Notes: a model not told the origin generated them from the sequence alone. A stretch of DNA of 64,000 nt from JAGNHB01 sp964436005 (GCA_964436005.1 CAYTBK010000001.1:1-64000), one strand, 5' to 3'; shown: positions 18,979 through 27,759, numbered from the stretch's first letter. Program-made: numbers and translations.

Positions 18979-20019
18979 ATGCCAAAACAATTGATCAAGG
19001 GCAATGAAGCCGTCGTCAAGGCCGCCCTGCTGGCCGGTTGCCAGACATATTTCGGGTACCCCATCACCCCGGCGTCCGAGATCGCCGAAGCCGCGTCGAA
19101 GTATTTCCCGCTGGCGGGCCGCACCTTCATCCAGGCCGAGAGCGAAGTGGCCGCCATCAACATGGTCTACGGCGCGGCCGGCACCGGCGTGCGGGCCATG
19201 ACGGCCTCCTCCGGCCCCGGCATCAGCCTCAAGCAGGAAGGCGTCTCCTACTGCGCCGGCTCCGAGCTGCCGTGCGTCATCGTGGACATCATGCGCGGCG
19301 GTCCGGGCCTGGGCAACATCGGGCCCGAGCAGTCCGACTACAACCAGGTGGTCAAGGGCGGCGGCCACGGCAACTACAAGTGCCTGGTGCTGGCCCCCAA
19401 CTGCGCCCAGGAAATGTGCGACCTGACCATCCGGGCCTTCGAACTGGCCGACAAGTACCGCATGCCCACCTACGTCCTGACCGACGGCGTCGTCGGGCAG
19501 ATGATGGAATCCGTGGACTTTCCCAAGGGCGTCGACGTCCCGCCCCGCCATTCCTGGGGCATCGCCGCCACCGAGGAGACCCGCGGCAACCTGATCAACT
19601 CCATCCTCCTGGAGCACCACGAACTGGAGGCCCACAACCGCAAGCTGCAGAGCCGCTACGCGGAAATCCAGGCCAAGGAAGTCCGCTTCGAGGAATACCG
19701 GACGGAAGACGCCGATTTCGTGGCCATCGGCTATGGCATCATCAGCCGCATCCTCCGGACCACCATCGACATGGCCCGCAAGGAGGGCATCAAGATCGGC
19801 CTCCTGCGCCCCGTCACCCTCTGGCCCTTCCCGTCCGCCAAGATCGCGGAAATGCGTTCCAGGATCAAGAAGTTCCTGGTGGTGGAGCTGTCGAACGGCA
19901 TGATGCTGGAGGATGTCCGGCTGGCCGTGGAAGGCCGGATCCCCGTGGAGTTCTACAACCGGATGGGCGGCTGCGTCCCCTCGGCCGAAGAGCTCCTGGG
20001 CGTCGTCAAGAAGCTGTAG
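18979..20019 (+). CDS. vorB: 2-oxoacid:ferredoxin oxidoreductase alpha subunit (VorB/KorA-like)
   Basis: The 346-residue subunit is one of the thiamine-diphosphate enzyme halves. It contains the GYPITPASEI motif (about 27-36), the Glu of QAESEVAAI, and ASSGPGISLKQEG, all signatures of the pyrimidine-domain/alpha subunit. The enzyme oxidatively decarboxylates a 2-oxoacid to an acyl-CoA and reduces ferredoxin; it is oxygen sensitive and marks anaerobic metabolism. Sequence style is closest to proteins named 3-methyl-2-oxobutanoate dehydrogenase VorB, but branched-chain versus 2-oxoglutarate specificity cannot be decided here. CTGGAGGAAG precedes the ATG. Confidence 0.92.
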   Translation: MPKQLIKGNEAVVKAALLAGCQTYFGYPITPASEIAEAASKYFPLAGRTFIQAESEVAAINMVYGAAGTGVRAMTASSGPGISLKQEGVSYCAGSELPCVIVDIMRGGPGLGNIGPEQSDYNQVVKGGGHGNYKCLVLAPNCAQEMCDLTIRAFELADKYRMPTYVLTDGVVGQMMESVDFPKGVDVPPRHSWGIAATEETRGNLINSILLEHHELEAHNRKLQSRYAEIQAKEVRFEEYRTEDADFVAIGYGIISRILRTTIDMARKEGIKIGLLRPVTLWPFPSAKIAEMRSRIKKFLVVELSNGMMLEDVRLAVEGRIPVEFYNRMGGCVPSAEELLGVVKKL

Positions 20020-20032
20020 GAGGAGAGGGAAC

Positions 20033-21463
20033 ATGTACGAAATCGCACTTCAGAAAGCCAAGAGCTTCTACAAGAGCTACACGAGAAAGAGCGGCAACCA
20101 GGACGTCACGCACTACTGCCCCGGCTGCGGGCACGGCGTGGCCCACAAGTACATCGCCGAGGCCCTGGACGACTTCGGGCTGGCCGGCAAGACCATCGTC
20201 TGCGCCCCGGTGGGCTGCTCGGTGTTCACCTACTACTACTTCGACACCGGCAACATCCAGTGCGCCCACGGCCGCGCCCCGGCCGTGGCCACGGGCGTCA
20301 AGCGCGCCAACCCCGACGGCGTCGTCATCTCCTACCAGGGCGACGGCGACCTCGCGGCCATCGGCGGGAACGAGATCATCCAGGCCGCCAACCGCGGCGA
20401 GCACATCGCCGTGTTCTTCATCAACAACGCCATCTACGGGATGACCGGCGGCCAGATGGCCCCGACCACCCTGGTCGGCCAGAAGACGGCCACCTGCCCC
20501 CGCGGCCGCGACCCGCACAACGAGGGCTTTCCCGTGAAGATGTGCGAACTCATCTCCCAGCTCGAGGCCGCCGTCTACGTGGAGCGGGTGTCGCTGCACA
20601 GCGCCGCCTCGCGGGCCAAGGCCCGCCGCGCCATCCGCAAGGCGCTGGAGATCCAGAAGGAGAAGAAGGGCTTCACCTTCGTCGAGGTCCTGGCCCAGTG
20701 CCCCACCAACTGGAAGCTGAACGCCCCCGACTCGTTGAAGTTCATCGAGGAGCAGATGATGCCCGTCTTCCCGGTGAAGGTGTTCAAGGACGTGTCCGAG
20801 ACGGCGGAACCGGCCCCGGCCCGGCTGCCCAACGTCACCGGCAGCGCCCTCCTGCCCGTGCTCGAGCTGCCGGAAACGGACGAAGCCCCGACCCCGGCGG
20901 AGAACGTGCCGGAACAGTACCGCAACCCCCGCATCAAGATCGCCGGCTTCGGCGGGCAGGGCGTCCTGCTCCTCGGCGTGGGCATGGCCCAGCTGGGCAT
21001 GATGCAGGGGCACAACGTCTCCTGGCTGCCCTCCTACGGCCCCGAGATGCGCGGCGGCACCGCCCACTGCCACGTCAACATCTCCGACGTGCCCATCGGC
21101 TCCCCCATGATCACGGCCTCCACGGTCTGCGTGGCCATGAACAAGCCCTCCCTCGAGAAGTTCGAGCAGGAGCTGGTTCCCGGCGGGCTGCTGATCTACA
21201 ACACCTCCATGATCGACATCGAGCCGTCCCGGAAGGACGTGGAATGGCTGCCCATCCCGGCCACCCGGATCGCCCAGGAGCTCGGCAACATCCGCTTCGC
21301 CAACATGGTCATCCTCGGCGCCTTCGTCGAGAAGACCCGGCTGATCCCCATGGAAACCGCCGTCAAGGGCCTGCCGATCTTCATCTACGCCAAGAAGTTC
21401 ATCCCGGACAACATCAAGGCCCTCCAGGCCGGTGCCGACTACGTCAGGAACATGAAGAAGTAG
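20033..21463 (+). CDS. 2-oxoacid:ferredoxin oxidoreductase, fused beta (TPP-binding) and gamma subunits
   Basis: The 476-residue protein joins two subunits that are usually separate. Residues 1-245 are the beta subunit: YCPGCGHG near residue 28, and the thiamine-diphosphate site GDGDLAAIGGNE with the NNAIYGMTGGQMAPTT segment. After a Pro/Ala/Glu linker (about residues 260-300), residues 303-476 form the gamma subunit: KIAGFGGQGVLLLG, SYGPEMRGGTAHC and an NMVILGAF motif. With the preceding genes this makes a complete enzyme. AGGAGAGG precedes the ATG. A strong terminator follows the stop. Confidence 0.94.
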   Translation: MYEIALQKAKSFYKSYTRKSGNQDVTHYCPGCGHGVAHKYIAEALDDFGLAGKTIVCAPVGCSVFTYYYFDTGNIQCAHGRAPAVATGVKRANPDGVVISYQGDGDLAAIGGNEIIQAANRGEHIAVFFINNAIYGMTGGQMAPTTLVGQKTATCPRGRDPHNEGFPVKMCELISQLEAAVYVERVSLHSAASRAKARRAIRKALEIQKEKKGFTFVEVLAQCPTNWKLNAPDSLKFIEEQMMPVFPVKVFKDVSETAEPAPARLPNVTGSALLPVLELPETDEAPTPAENVPEQYRNPRIKIAGFGGQGVLLLGVGMAQLGMMQGHNVSWLPSYGPEMRGGTAHCHVNISDVPIGSPMITASTVCVAMNKPSLEKFEQELVPGGLLIYNTSMIDIEPSRKDVEWLPIPATRIAQELGNIRFANMVILGAFVEKTRLIPMETAVKGLPIFIYAKKFIPDNIKALQAGADYVRNMKK

Positions 21464-21500
21464 ATCCCCACGGAAATTTTTCCGCAGGGATGTTTCCCGA

Positions 21501-21530
21501 GAAAGGCCCGCCGCGGGCCTTTCTCTTTTT
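21501..21530 (+). terminator. Rho-independent terminator of the oxidoreductase operon
   Basis: A perfect 10-bp stem (GAAAGGCCCG with CGGGCCTTTC) has a 3-nt loop and is followed by TCTTTTT. It abuts the 3' end of the converging minus-strand gene. Confidence 0.92.
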
Positions 21531-21915
21531 ACTCGGCGCCCGGCTTCTTTGCGGCGGGAGGAAGCGCCGGACGGACCCGCAGGCGGCTCTCGTTGCGGAT
21601 GGAAACCGTGCCCCGCTTGGCGCCCCGGGGCTTGGAAACGTCCTTGGCCCGGCACATGGACACGCTGACCTCGCCTCCCTCCCGCATTTTCGAAAAGTAG
21701 GCCGCCACGGCGGCCGCCTCCTTCAGGTCGGCCTTGGCAGGCTCCTCCCCGTCGGGTTGGACGCGCAGCACCACGTGGGAGCCGGGAAACCCGTGAACGT
21801 GGAACCAGTAGTCGTTGGCAGCGGCCAGGCGGAGGGACAGGTACTCGTTGCCCTCGTCGTCCTGCCCGGCCAGCACCGAAAATCCTCCCGAAGTCGTGAA
21901 TTCCTTGTATTTCAT
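21529..21915 (-). CDS. Stand-alone NFACT-R (DUF814) domain protein
   Basis: This is a 128-residue protein consisting almost only of the NFACT RNA-binding domain known from the C-terminal half of RqcH/Rqc2-type proteins. The motifs NDYWFHVHGFPGSHVVLR (about 35-52) and AAAYFSKMREGGEVSVSM are characteristic. Full-length RqcH (about 570 residues) recruits tRNA-Ala to stalled 50S subunits. This short form lacks the NFACT-N and coiled-coil parts, so that role cannot be assumed. The ATG at 21915 is preceded by GTGAGGG. The stop codon overlaps the T-tract of the opposing terminator. Confidence 0.85.
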   Translation of the reverse strand: MKYKEFTTSGGFSVLAGQDDEGNEYLSLRLAAANDYWFHVHGFPGSHVVLRVQPDGEEPAKADLKEAAAVAAYFSKMREGGEVSVSMCRAKDVSKPRGAKRGTVSIRNESRLRVRPALPPAAKKPGAE

Positions 21916-21974
21916 GAAGTTTTCCCTCACCTGCCAAAATCCGGCGCCGTCTGCCCTGCCGGGACGGCGCGGAA

Positions 21975-22793
21975 TCAGCCCGTTTCCTTCTGCCCCCATT
22001 GACGCCTGCCTTCCTCCCACTCCCGGAAAGGGGAGGCATTCAGGGCGACTCCGTGCAGGGTCAGGGCGCCATCCGGAACCGGGAGCGACGGCACCAGGAC
22101 GGTGCGCCCCATGTTCCGCTTCAGGTGGCCTTGTTCCCTCAGCCAGCCGCCCAGCCGGAGCATCCCCGCGTACTCGGCCAGGACCCGCAACCGCCGCAGC
22201 ACCGCCTCGCTGCCCAGTTCCAGGACAAACTGCAGCAGCAAGCGCTGGCGCAGCTTCTTGCGCTTTTCCCGGGCGAGGGCCGCCAGTTCCTCCAGGGCCA
22301 GGAAAAGCCCCGGAAACGCCAGGGCGTCGAGGATGACCCGTTCCGGCAGCGCCACCCGGAAAAGGCGCCCGCCATCGACGAATTCCGCCAGCCCGAAAGG
22401 GTACCGCAGCAGGTCCACCTTGTGCCGCCGGATGGAAAAGCCTTCCCACTCCAAATCCGCGCCAGAACGCTCCGGCGCCACCCGGTCGATCCGGTTCCAC
22501 TCGTGTGGGAAGAGCCCGTGGTGCGCCAGGGCGCACTTCCCCGTGAAATACCCTTCCGGATTGGCCACCAGGGCGCGATGGTACACCAGGGCCATGCCCG
22601 GCCGCGGCGATCCGGTCCGGGTGTAGATTCCCCGCCCCTGCGGCCGGATCTCGCCCAGACTGGCCCAATCCGAGCAGAGGCGCCAGGCCGTGGTGACGGA
22701 CAGTGAAAAACGCTCGCGCAATTCCGCCGGCGAAAAGCAGGCCGGCATCTGGGTCAGCCAGGAAAGTCTTTCCAAAGACAGCGGTTTTTTCAT
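21975..22793 (-). CDS. AbiEi-like winged-helix protein (antitoxin/regulator-like)
   Basis: The 272-residue protein has an N-terminal segment (SLERLSWLTQMPACFSPAELRERF, then TTAWRLCSDWASLGEI) that reads as a winged helix-turn-helix. It is followed by a GRGIYTRTG beta-wing, YHRALVANPEGYFTGKCALAHHG, and a basic C-terminal half. This layout is seen in AbiEi antitoxins and in stand-alone AbiEi-like regulators. No AbiEii nucleotidyltransferase toxin gene is adjacent. The ATG at 22793 follows CGAGGACGC. Two further in-frame starts exist upstream, including an ATG at 22862 (MLNDP). It precedes the NFACT-R gene by 59 nt on the same strand. Confidence 0.6.
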   Translation of the reverse strand: MKKPLSLERLSWLTQMPACFSPAELRERFSLSVTTAWRLCSDWASLGEIRPQGRGIYTRTGSPRPGMALVYHRALVANPEGYFTGKCALAHHGLFPHEWNRIDRVAPERSGADLEWEGFSIRRHKVDLLRYPFGLAEFVDGGRLFRVALPERVILDALAFPGLFLALEELAALAREKRKKLRQRLLLQFVLELGSEAVLRRLRVLAEYAGMLRLGGWLREQGHLKRNMGRTVLVPSLPVPDGALTLHGVALNASPFREWEEGRRQWGQKETG

Positions 22794-22911
22794 GCGTCCT
22801 CGCGACCCGGCGGGAAGTGCGCACGCCCCCCGCGCGTCCGGAAGGATTGGATCGTTCAGCATACCAGAAAAGCCCTCCTGTTCCCAGCCTCGCCCGGATT
22901 TCCGGGAACAC

Positions 22912-22940
22912 TTGACTTTGCCCCGACCATGGCGTAAAAA
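22912..22940 (+). promoter_or_regulatory. Sigma70-type promoter of cheW
   Basis: TTGACT (22912-22917) and TAAAAA (22935-22940) are separated by 17 nt. The predicted 5' untranslated leader is about 85 nt. Confidence 0.55.
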
Positions 22941-23030
22941 AGATCCGGAAACCATCGGGAGTCATGCCGGACCGGAAGTATGCACCGACGGTCGCGCCCA
23001 GCGAAATGCAACCCACAGGAGGACAATTCA

Positions 23031-23525
23031 ATGGCACAAGCCGCCGCACAGACCACCAAGCGGGAACGGGAGGGCAAATACCTGATCTACACCCTCAACA
23101 AGGAGGATTACGGGATCCGCATCACCCAGGTCAAGGAGATCATCGGCCTCATGACCATCACCCAGGTCCCGCAGACTCCTCCCTTCGTCAAGGGCGTCAT
23201 CAACCTCCGGGGCAAGGTCATCCCGGTCATCGACCTGAGGCTCCGGTTCGGCATGCCCGAGGCGGAATACAACGAACGGACCTGCATCGTGGTGGTGGAA
23301 GTGCAGACTGCCGCCAAGCGCATCCTGATGGGACTGGTGGTGGATGCGGTCTCCGAAGTGCAGAACATCCGCGACGAGGAAATCGAGGAGACGCCTTCTT
23401 TCGGCACCGACCTGAGCACCGAGTACATCCTCGGCATGGCCAAGAAAGACGGCGGCGTAAAAATCCTGCTCGATATCGACAAAGTCCTGACGGACAAGGA
23501 ACTCGAGGTCCTGGCCAAGCACTGA
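23031..23525 (+). CDS. cheW: Chemotaxis coupling protein CheW
   Basis: CheW links chemoreceptors to the histidine kinase CheA at the inner membrane. The 164-residue product has the two SH3-like subdomains of the family: YLIYTLNKEDYGIRITQVKEII near the start, then PPFVKGVINLRGKVIPVIDLRLRFG (about 60-84), and VVDAVSEVQNI. AGGAGG stands 8 nt before the ATG. No cheA, receptor or cheY gene is in the window, so it is an isolated copy with its own promoter and terminator. It may serve a chemotaxis-like signalling array encoded elsewhere. Confidence 0.95.
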   Translation: MAQAAAQTTKREREGKYLIYTLNKEDYGIRITQVKEIIGLMTITQVPQTPPFVKGVINLRGKVIPVIDLRLRFGMPEAEYNERTCIVVVEVQTAAKRILMGLVVDAVSEVQNIRDEEIEETPSFGTDLSTEYILGMAKKDGGVKILLDIDKVLTDKELEVLAKH

Positions 23526-23562
23526 TCGCGAAAAGGGGATTTTCTTCCCGGCCGTTTTAGTT

Positions 23563-23600
23563 CCGGTTCCCGGAGGAAGGACTCCTCCGGGAACCGGTTC
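23563..23600 (+). terminator. Terminator hairpin between cheW and glgP
   Basis: A perfect 15-bp stem (CCGGTTCCCGGAGGA with its complement at 23583-23597) has a 5-nt loop and is followed by a short T-rich tail. It sits between convergent genes and may stop transcription from both sides. Confidence 0.8.
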
Positions 23601-23605
23601 TGTCT

Positions 23606-26092
23606 TCAGGGCAGCCTCTCCAGCGGCACCGGCATGGGCGCCGCCTTCCAGATATCCTCCACGTACTGGCGGATGGTGCGGTCCGATGAGAAGAAACCGC
23701 TGCGGGCCGTGTTGAGAATGGACATGCGGGTCCAGCGGTCCTCGTCGCAGAATGCCGCCTCCACGTCCCGCTGGCAGGCCAGGTAAGCCGGGAAATCCAC
23801 CAGCAGGAGGTACTCGTCCTTCTGGACCAGGGATTCCACGATGGGGCGGAAAGCCATGGGATCCCCCTTGGAGAAGACGCCCGAGGCGATGGCGTCCAGC
23901 GCCTGCCGGAGCTCCGGGCAGCGTCCCAGCGGCTCCGCCGGGTTGTAGCCGATGCTCTTCAGGGCCATGACCTCCGGGGCCGTCAGGCCGAAGAGGAAGA
24001 AATTGTCGGCGCCCACTTGCTCGCGGATCTCGATGTTGGCGCCGTCCAGCGTCCCGATGGTGATGGCGCCGTTCATGGAGAACTTCATGTTGCCCGTCCC
24101 CGAGGCCTCCTTCCCGGCCAGCGAGATCTGCTCGGACAGGTCCGCCCCCGGGTAGACGATCTCGCCCTGGATCACGTTGAAGTTGGGCAGGAAAGCCACC
24201 CGGAGCTTGCCGACCGTGGCCGGATCGGCGTTGACGGTTTCCGCGATGCAGTTGATCAGGTGGATGATGGCCTTGGCCATCTGGTAGCCGGGGGCCGCCT
24301 TGGCACCGAACAGCACCGCCCGCGGCAGGAAATCGGCTTTGGGTTCCTCCTTGATCTTCAGGTACAGGTGAACGACATGCAGCGCTTTCAGCAGCTGCCG
24401 CTTGTATTCGTGCAAGCGCTTCACCATGATGTCGTACAGGGCGTCGGGCATGATGCGCACGCCGGTCCTCTCCTGGACCAGGTCGGCCAGGTCGGCCTTG
24501 TTCTTCCGCTTGATTTCCCGCCAGCGGGCCCGGAATTCACGATTGTCCGCCCAGGGTTCCAGCTCCTTCAGCCTGTCCAAATCGGTGGCCCAGCCGCTGC
24601 CGATGGTCTCCGTGATCAGGTCCGACAGCCGCGGGTTGGCCATGAGCAGGAACCGCCGGGGCGTGACACCGTTGGTCTTGTTGTTGAACTTCTCCGGCCA
24701 CAGGTCGTAAAATTCTGACAACGTTTTTTGTTTCAGAAGGTTGGAGTGCAGTTCGGCCACCCCGTTCACCGAGAAGGAACCGACCGCGGCCAAGTTGGCC
24801 ATGCGCACGCGGCGTTCCGGCCCTTCTTCAATGATCGACATGCGGCGCAGCCGCTCCTGGTCGCCGGGGAAGGCCTTCCTGACCTCGTCCAGGAAGCGGG
24901 AGTTGATTTCATAGACGATTTCCAGGTGTCGCGGCAGGATCCGGCCGAACAACCCCACGGGCCACTTCTCGAGGGATTCCGGCAACAGGGTGTGGCAGGT
25001 GTAGGCGAACGCGCGCCGCGTCAGGTTCCAGGCGTCGTCCCACCCCAGGTGCACCTCGTCCAGGAAGATGCGCATCAGTTCCGGGATGGCCACCACCGGG
25101 TGGGTATCGTTGAGCTGGATGACCACCTTGTCGGCGAATTCCTCCCACCCTTTCCGGGAAAACTTGATGAACCGGGACACGATGTTGCGGATGGAGCAGG
25201 CGACGAAGAAGTACTGCTGCTTGAGGCGGAGTTCCCGGCCCTGCGGCATGTTGTCGTTGGGGTACAGCACCTTGGAGATGTTCTCCGACGCCGTCTTCTG
25301 CTCGACAGCCCGGGCGTAGTCACCCACGTCGAAGAGCTGGAAGTCGAATTCCTGGCTGGCCCGGGCCCGCCACAGACGCAAAAGGTTCACCGTGCCCGTT
25401 CCGTACCCCGGCACCAGCGTGTGGCAGGGCTCGCCGAGGACGGTCTGGTCGGGCAGCCAGCGGACCCGGAAGCGCCCCTTCTCGTCGTGGAATTGTTCCG
25501 TGCGCCCGCCGAACCCCACTTCCACCACGTCGTCGGTCTGGGGGAACTCCCAGGGGTTGCCGTGGAAAAGCCACTCGTCCGGGCTTTCCACCTGCCGCCC
25601 GTCCCGGAAAGACTGGCGGAAGATGCCGAATTCGTAACGGATGCCATACCCCACCGCCGGGATGTCGAGGGTGGCCAGGGAGTCCATGAAGCAGGAGGCC
25701 AGGCGACCGAGCCCACCGTTGCCGAGCCCCGGTTCCGGCTCCATCTCGATCAGTTTGTCAAGGTCGAGCCCCAGGCCGGCCAGCGCTTCGCGGGCAACCT
25801 CCTTGAGACCGGTGTATTCCAGGTTCTGGGTGATCTGGCGTCCCGGCAGGTACTCCGCGGACAGGTAGTACACGAACTTGGGCCGGTTCAGGTAGTATTT
25901 GTCCACGGTCTGCCGCCACTGCCAGACCAGGTGGTGACGGATGGTCAAGGCCAGGGCCATGTAGCGGTCGATGTCCGAAGCCGTGTAGGCGGCCTGCCCC
26001 CGGATGTAATACAGGCTGTCCTGCATGTGTTTGCGGAAAGTCTCCACGCTCCGGTCCATGGGCTGAACTTTCGACGGAAGTTCCTTTTCCAT
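23606..26092 (-). CDS. glgP: Glycogen/starch/alpha-glucan phosphorylase
   Basis: The enzyme releases glucose-1-phosphate from alpha-1,4-glucans using pyridoxal phosphate. The 828-residue length matches the GT35 family. Visible signatures include GLGNGGLGRLASCF (about 125-138), QLNDTHP, NGVAELHSNLLK, the phosphorylase segment around VKRLHEYKRQLL, and the pyridoxal-binding EASGTGNMKFSMNGA (Lys about 665). GGAG precedes the ATG at short spacing; ATG 26059 is an alternative. It is divergent from the LolA-like gene and stands alone on its strand. It implies glycogen storage or maltodextrin turnover. Confidence 0.96.
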   Translation of the reverse strand: MEKELPSKVQPMDRSVETFRKHMQDSLYYIRGQAAYTASDIDRYMALALTIRHHLVWQWRQTVDKYYLNRPKFVYYLSAEYLPGRQITQNLEYTGLKEVAREALAGLGLDLDKLIEMEPEPGLGNGGLGRLASCFMDSLATLDIPAVGYGIRYEFGIFRQSFRDGRQVESPDEWLFHGNPWEFPQTDDVVEVGFGGRTEQFHDEKGRFRVRWLPDQTVLGEPCHTLVPGYGTGTVNLLRLWRARASQEFDFQLFDVGDYARAVEQKTASENISKVLYPNDNMPQGRELRLKQQYFFVACSIRNIVSRFIKFSRKGWEEFADKVVIQLNDTHPVVAIPELMRIFLDEVHLGWDDAWNLTRRAFAYTCHTLLPESLEKWPVGLFGRILPRHLEIVYEINSRFLDEVRKAFPGDQERLRRMSIIEEGPERRVRMANLAAVGSFSVNGVAELHSNLLKQKTLSEFYDLWPEKFNNKTNGVTPRRFLLMANPRLSDLITETIGSGWATDLDRLKELEPWADNREFRARWREIKRKNKADLADLVQERTGVRIMPDALYDIMVKRLHEYKRQLLKALHVVHLYLKIKEEPKADFLPRAVLFGAKAAPGYQMAKAIIHLINCIAETVNADPATVGKLRVAFLPNFNVIQGEIVYPGADLSEQISLAGKEASGTGNMKFSMNGAITIGTLDGANIEIREQVGADNFFLFGLTAPEVMALKSIGYNPAEPLGRCPELRQALDAIASGVFSKGDPMAFRPIVESLVQKDEYLLLVDFPAYLACQRDVEAAFCDEDRWTRMSILNTARSGFFSSDRTIRQYVEDIWKAAPMPVPLERLP

Positions 26093-26186
26093 TCACTCCT
26101 CCTGGCTTCGTATTTCGTTGCCCCCGATGATAACGCAAACGGCAAGGAAAAGCCACCAGGGCCTCGTGCCGAAAAAGGCCGCGGCA

Positions 26187-26195
26187 TGTTATAAT
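26187..26195 (+). promoter_or_regulatory. Extended -10 promoter for the LolA-like protein and rsmD
   Basis: TGTTATAAT carries a TGn extension and a perfect -10. It lies 33 nt before the ATG at 26228, and no good -35 is needed. Confidence 0.6.
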
Positions 26196-26227
26196 TCCGC
26201 CTTTATGTTTCGGCGAGAGGATGTGCC

Positions 26228-27172
26228 ATGATGAAAGCGTGCAAAAAATCGATGGTGGCCCTGTTCGGGATCCTGATCTGCTGGTCGCCGGCCCTGCTCC
26301 GCGCGGCCGACCCGCTCCCCCTCGGGGACCTGGTGCGCAACCTGTCGCAGGCGCTGCACCGGGGCAGCTGGTTCCAGGACCGGTCCACCTACTATCAGCG
26401 CCTCTATATCGAGCGGTTCAAGAACCGCCCGGTCGAGGGCCAGGCCCTGGCGGCCTTCTACCGCCGCCTCTCCGTGGCCGAAGTCAGCCCCACCGAGAAA
26501 GGCGAAGTGATCGCCCGCCTCGTTTACGACACCGACGGCGACATGAAACCGAAGGATGTCAAACCCAGCAGCCGGAACGTGTTCGGTGCACCCGGCTTTC
26601 TGGAACTGGTCTTCTTCCCCTTGTACCCCGAAAACGTGGAACTCTACGAGATCCTGGATCTGGGCGCCTCCTCCATCGACGGGGTGGAAACGCGCATGGT
26701 GCGCATCCTGCCCTGGCCCGGCGGCGAGAAGAAGCCCCTGGTGGAAGGCGTCTTCCACGTGGACCCGTACACCGGCCGGCCCATCCGCCTCTCCGTCACC
26801 CGGCTGCACAACTTCGACGCCCTGGATTCCCGGCTGAAAAAGCTGCTGGAGTTCCGCTGCGAACTGGATTACCGGACCCTCCCCAACGAGGTTTCCGTGC
26901 CGTGGAAAGGCAAGGGGAACGGCAACTCCGAGGTCATCCGCTGGAACGGGTTCTTCAATTTCACCTTCCATGAGTGGGACTTCCGCCCGAGCGCCCTCCC
27001 CAAGTACGCCGAGGTGAAGCCCTACTACGAGAAAATGGAGGGGTTCCGCGACCCGGCTCCCCCCGACACCCCCGCGGTGGGCAATCGTTTGCCGGACGCG
27101 ACCTCGGCCGAGCCGGCCGAAGGTTCCAATGGTCCGGTGGAAGAAGACCTGCCGGAAGGGGACCGCCGATGA
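26228..27172 (+). CDS. Secreted LolA-like outer-membrane lipoprotein-sorting-type protein
   Basis: The 314-residue product starts with a signal peptide (MMKACKKSMVALFGILICWSPALLRAAD) cleaved near LRAAD. The mature part is beta-rich, with the sequence of strands and the PYTGRPIRLSVTRLHNFD segment seen in proteins with a LolA/LppX-like half-barrel fold. It is not LolA proper, and the match is by overall style. GAGAGGATGTG precedes the start; a second ATG follows directly. The stop codon overlaps the rsmD start by 4 nt, so the two are translationally coupled although no functional link is evident. Confidence 0.65.
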   Translation: MMKACKKSMVALFGILICWSPALLRAADPLPLGDLVRNLSQALHRGSWFQDRSTYYQRLYIERFKNRPVEGQALAAFYRRLSVAEVSPTEKGEVIARLVYDTDGDMKPKDVKPSSRNVFGAPGFLELVFFPLYPENVELYEILDLGASSIDGVETRMVRILPWPGGEKKPLVEGVFHVDPYTGRPIRLSVTRLHNFDALDSRLKKLLEFRCELDYRTLPNEVSVPWKGKGNGNSEVIRWNGFFNFTFHEWDFRPSALPKYAEVKPYYEKMEGFRDPAPPDTPAVGNRLPDATSAEPAEGSNGPVEEDLPEGDRR

Positions 27173-27759
27173 GGGTTTCGGGCGGCCGGTACAAGGGCCG
27201 CCGCCTCTTCGCCCCGGCAGACCTGGACATCCGTCCGACCATCGCCCGGCTGAAGGAGTGTTATTTCAACATCGTCCGGGAACGCGTGAGCGGGGCGCGC
27301 TTCCTGGACGTCTGCGCCGGCACCGGCAGCATGGGGATCGAGGCGCTGAGCCTGGGCGCGGCGGAAGTGGTTTTCGTGGACGCCTCGCCGCAATCCCGGG
27401 CCCTGGTGGGCAGGAACCTGGCCCAGTGCGGGATCCGGGACGGGTACCGCCAGGTCACCGGTGACCTTTTCAAGGAACTTCCGAAGCTGGAACGCGAAGG
27501 CCCCCCCTTCGACCTCGTCTACTTCGATCCGCCGTACTTCCAGGGCCTGTACGAGCGGGCGCTGACGCTGATGGGCAAGGGGCGCCTGCTGGCGGTGAAC
27601 GGCCTGCTCTGCACCAACCACTTCAAGAAGACCGTCGTCCCCCCGGCCGCGGGTTCCCTGCGGCTTTCCCGGGAAGTGCGCCAGGGAGACTCGGTCCTGG
27701 CCTTCTACGAACACGTCAGGGATACTCTTTCCGAACCGGCGGCCACGTCCGAAGCCTAA
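27169..27759 (+). CDS. rsmD: 16S rRNA (guanine(966)-N(2))-methyltransferase
   Basis: RsmD methylates G966 of 16S rRNA during small-subunit assembly. The 196-residue protein starts with the typical MRVSGGRYKGRRL and RPTIARLKECYFNI. It then shows the SAM-binding motif FLDVCAGTGSMGIEALS (about 47-63) and the N6/N2-methylase catalytic motif FDPPY (about 122). Length and order match the family. It overlaps the preceding gene by 4 nt and converges with the DnaJ/TPR gene. Confidence 0.93.
   Translation: MRVSGGRYKGRRLFAPADLDIRPTIARLKECYFNIVRERVSGARFLDVCAGTGSMGIEALSLGAAEVVFVDASPQSRALVGRNLAQCGIRDGYRQVTGDLFKELPKLEREGPPFDLVYFDPPYFQGLYERALTLMGKGRLLAVNGLLCTNHFKKTVVPPAAGSLRLSREVRQGDSVLAFYEHVRDTLSEPAATSEA

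Noticed and set aside
17072..18985. A 637-codon minus-strand frame opposite the CpgS-like gene
   Set aside because: Its His/Asp/Val-rich translation is the reverse complement of a real P-loop protein and shows no family features.
21529..21915. RqcH/Rqc2 ribosome quality-control factor
   Set aside because: Only the NFACT-R domain is present (128 residues); the NFACT-N, HhH and coiled-coil parts are absent and no second half lies nearby.
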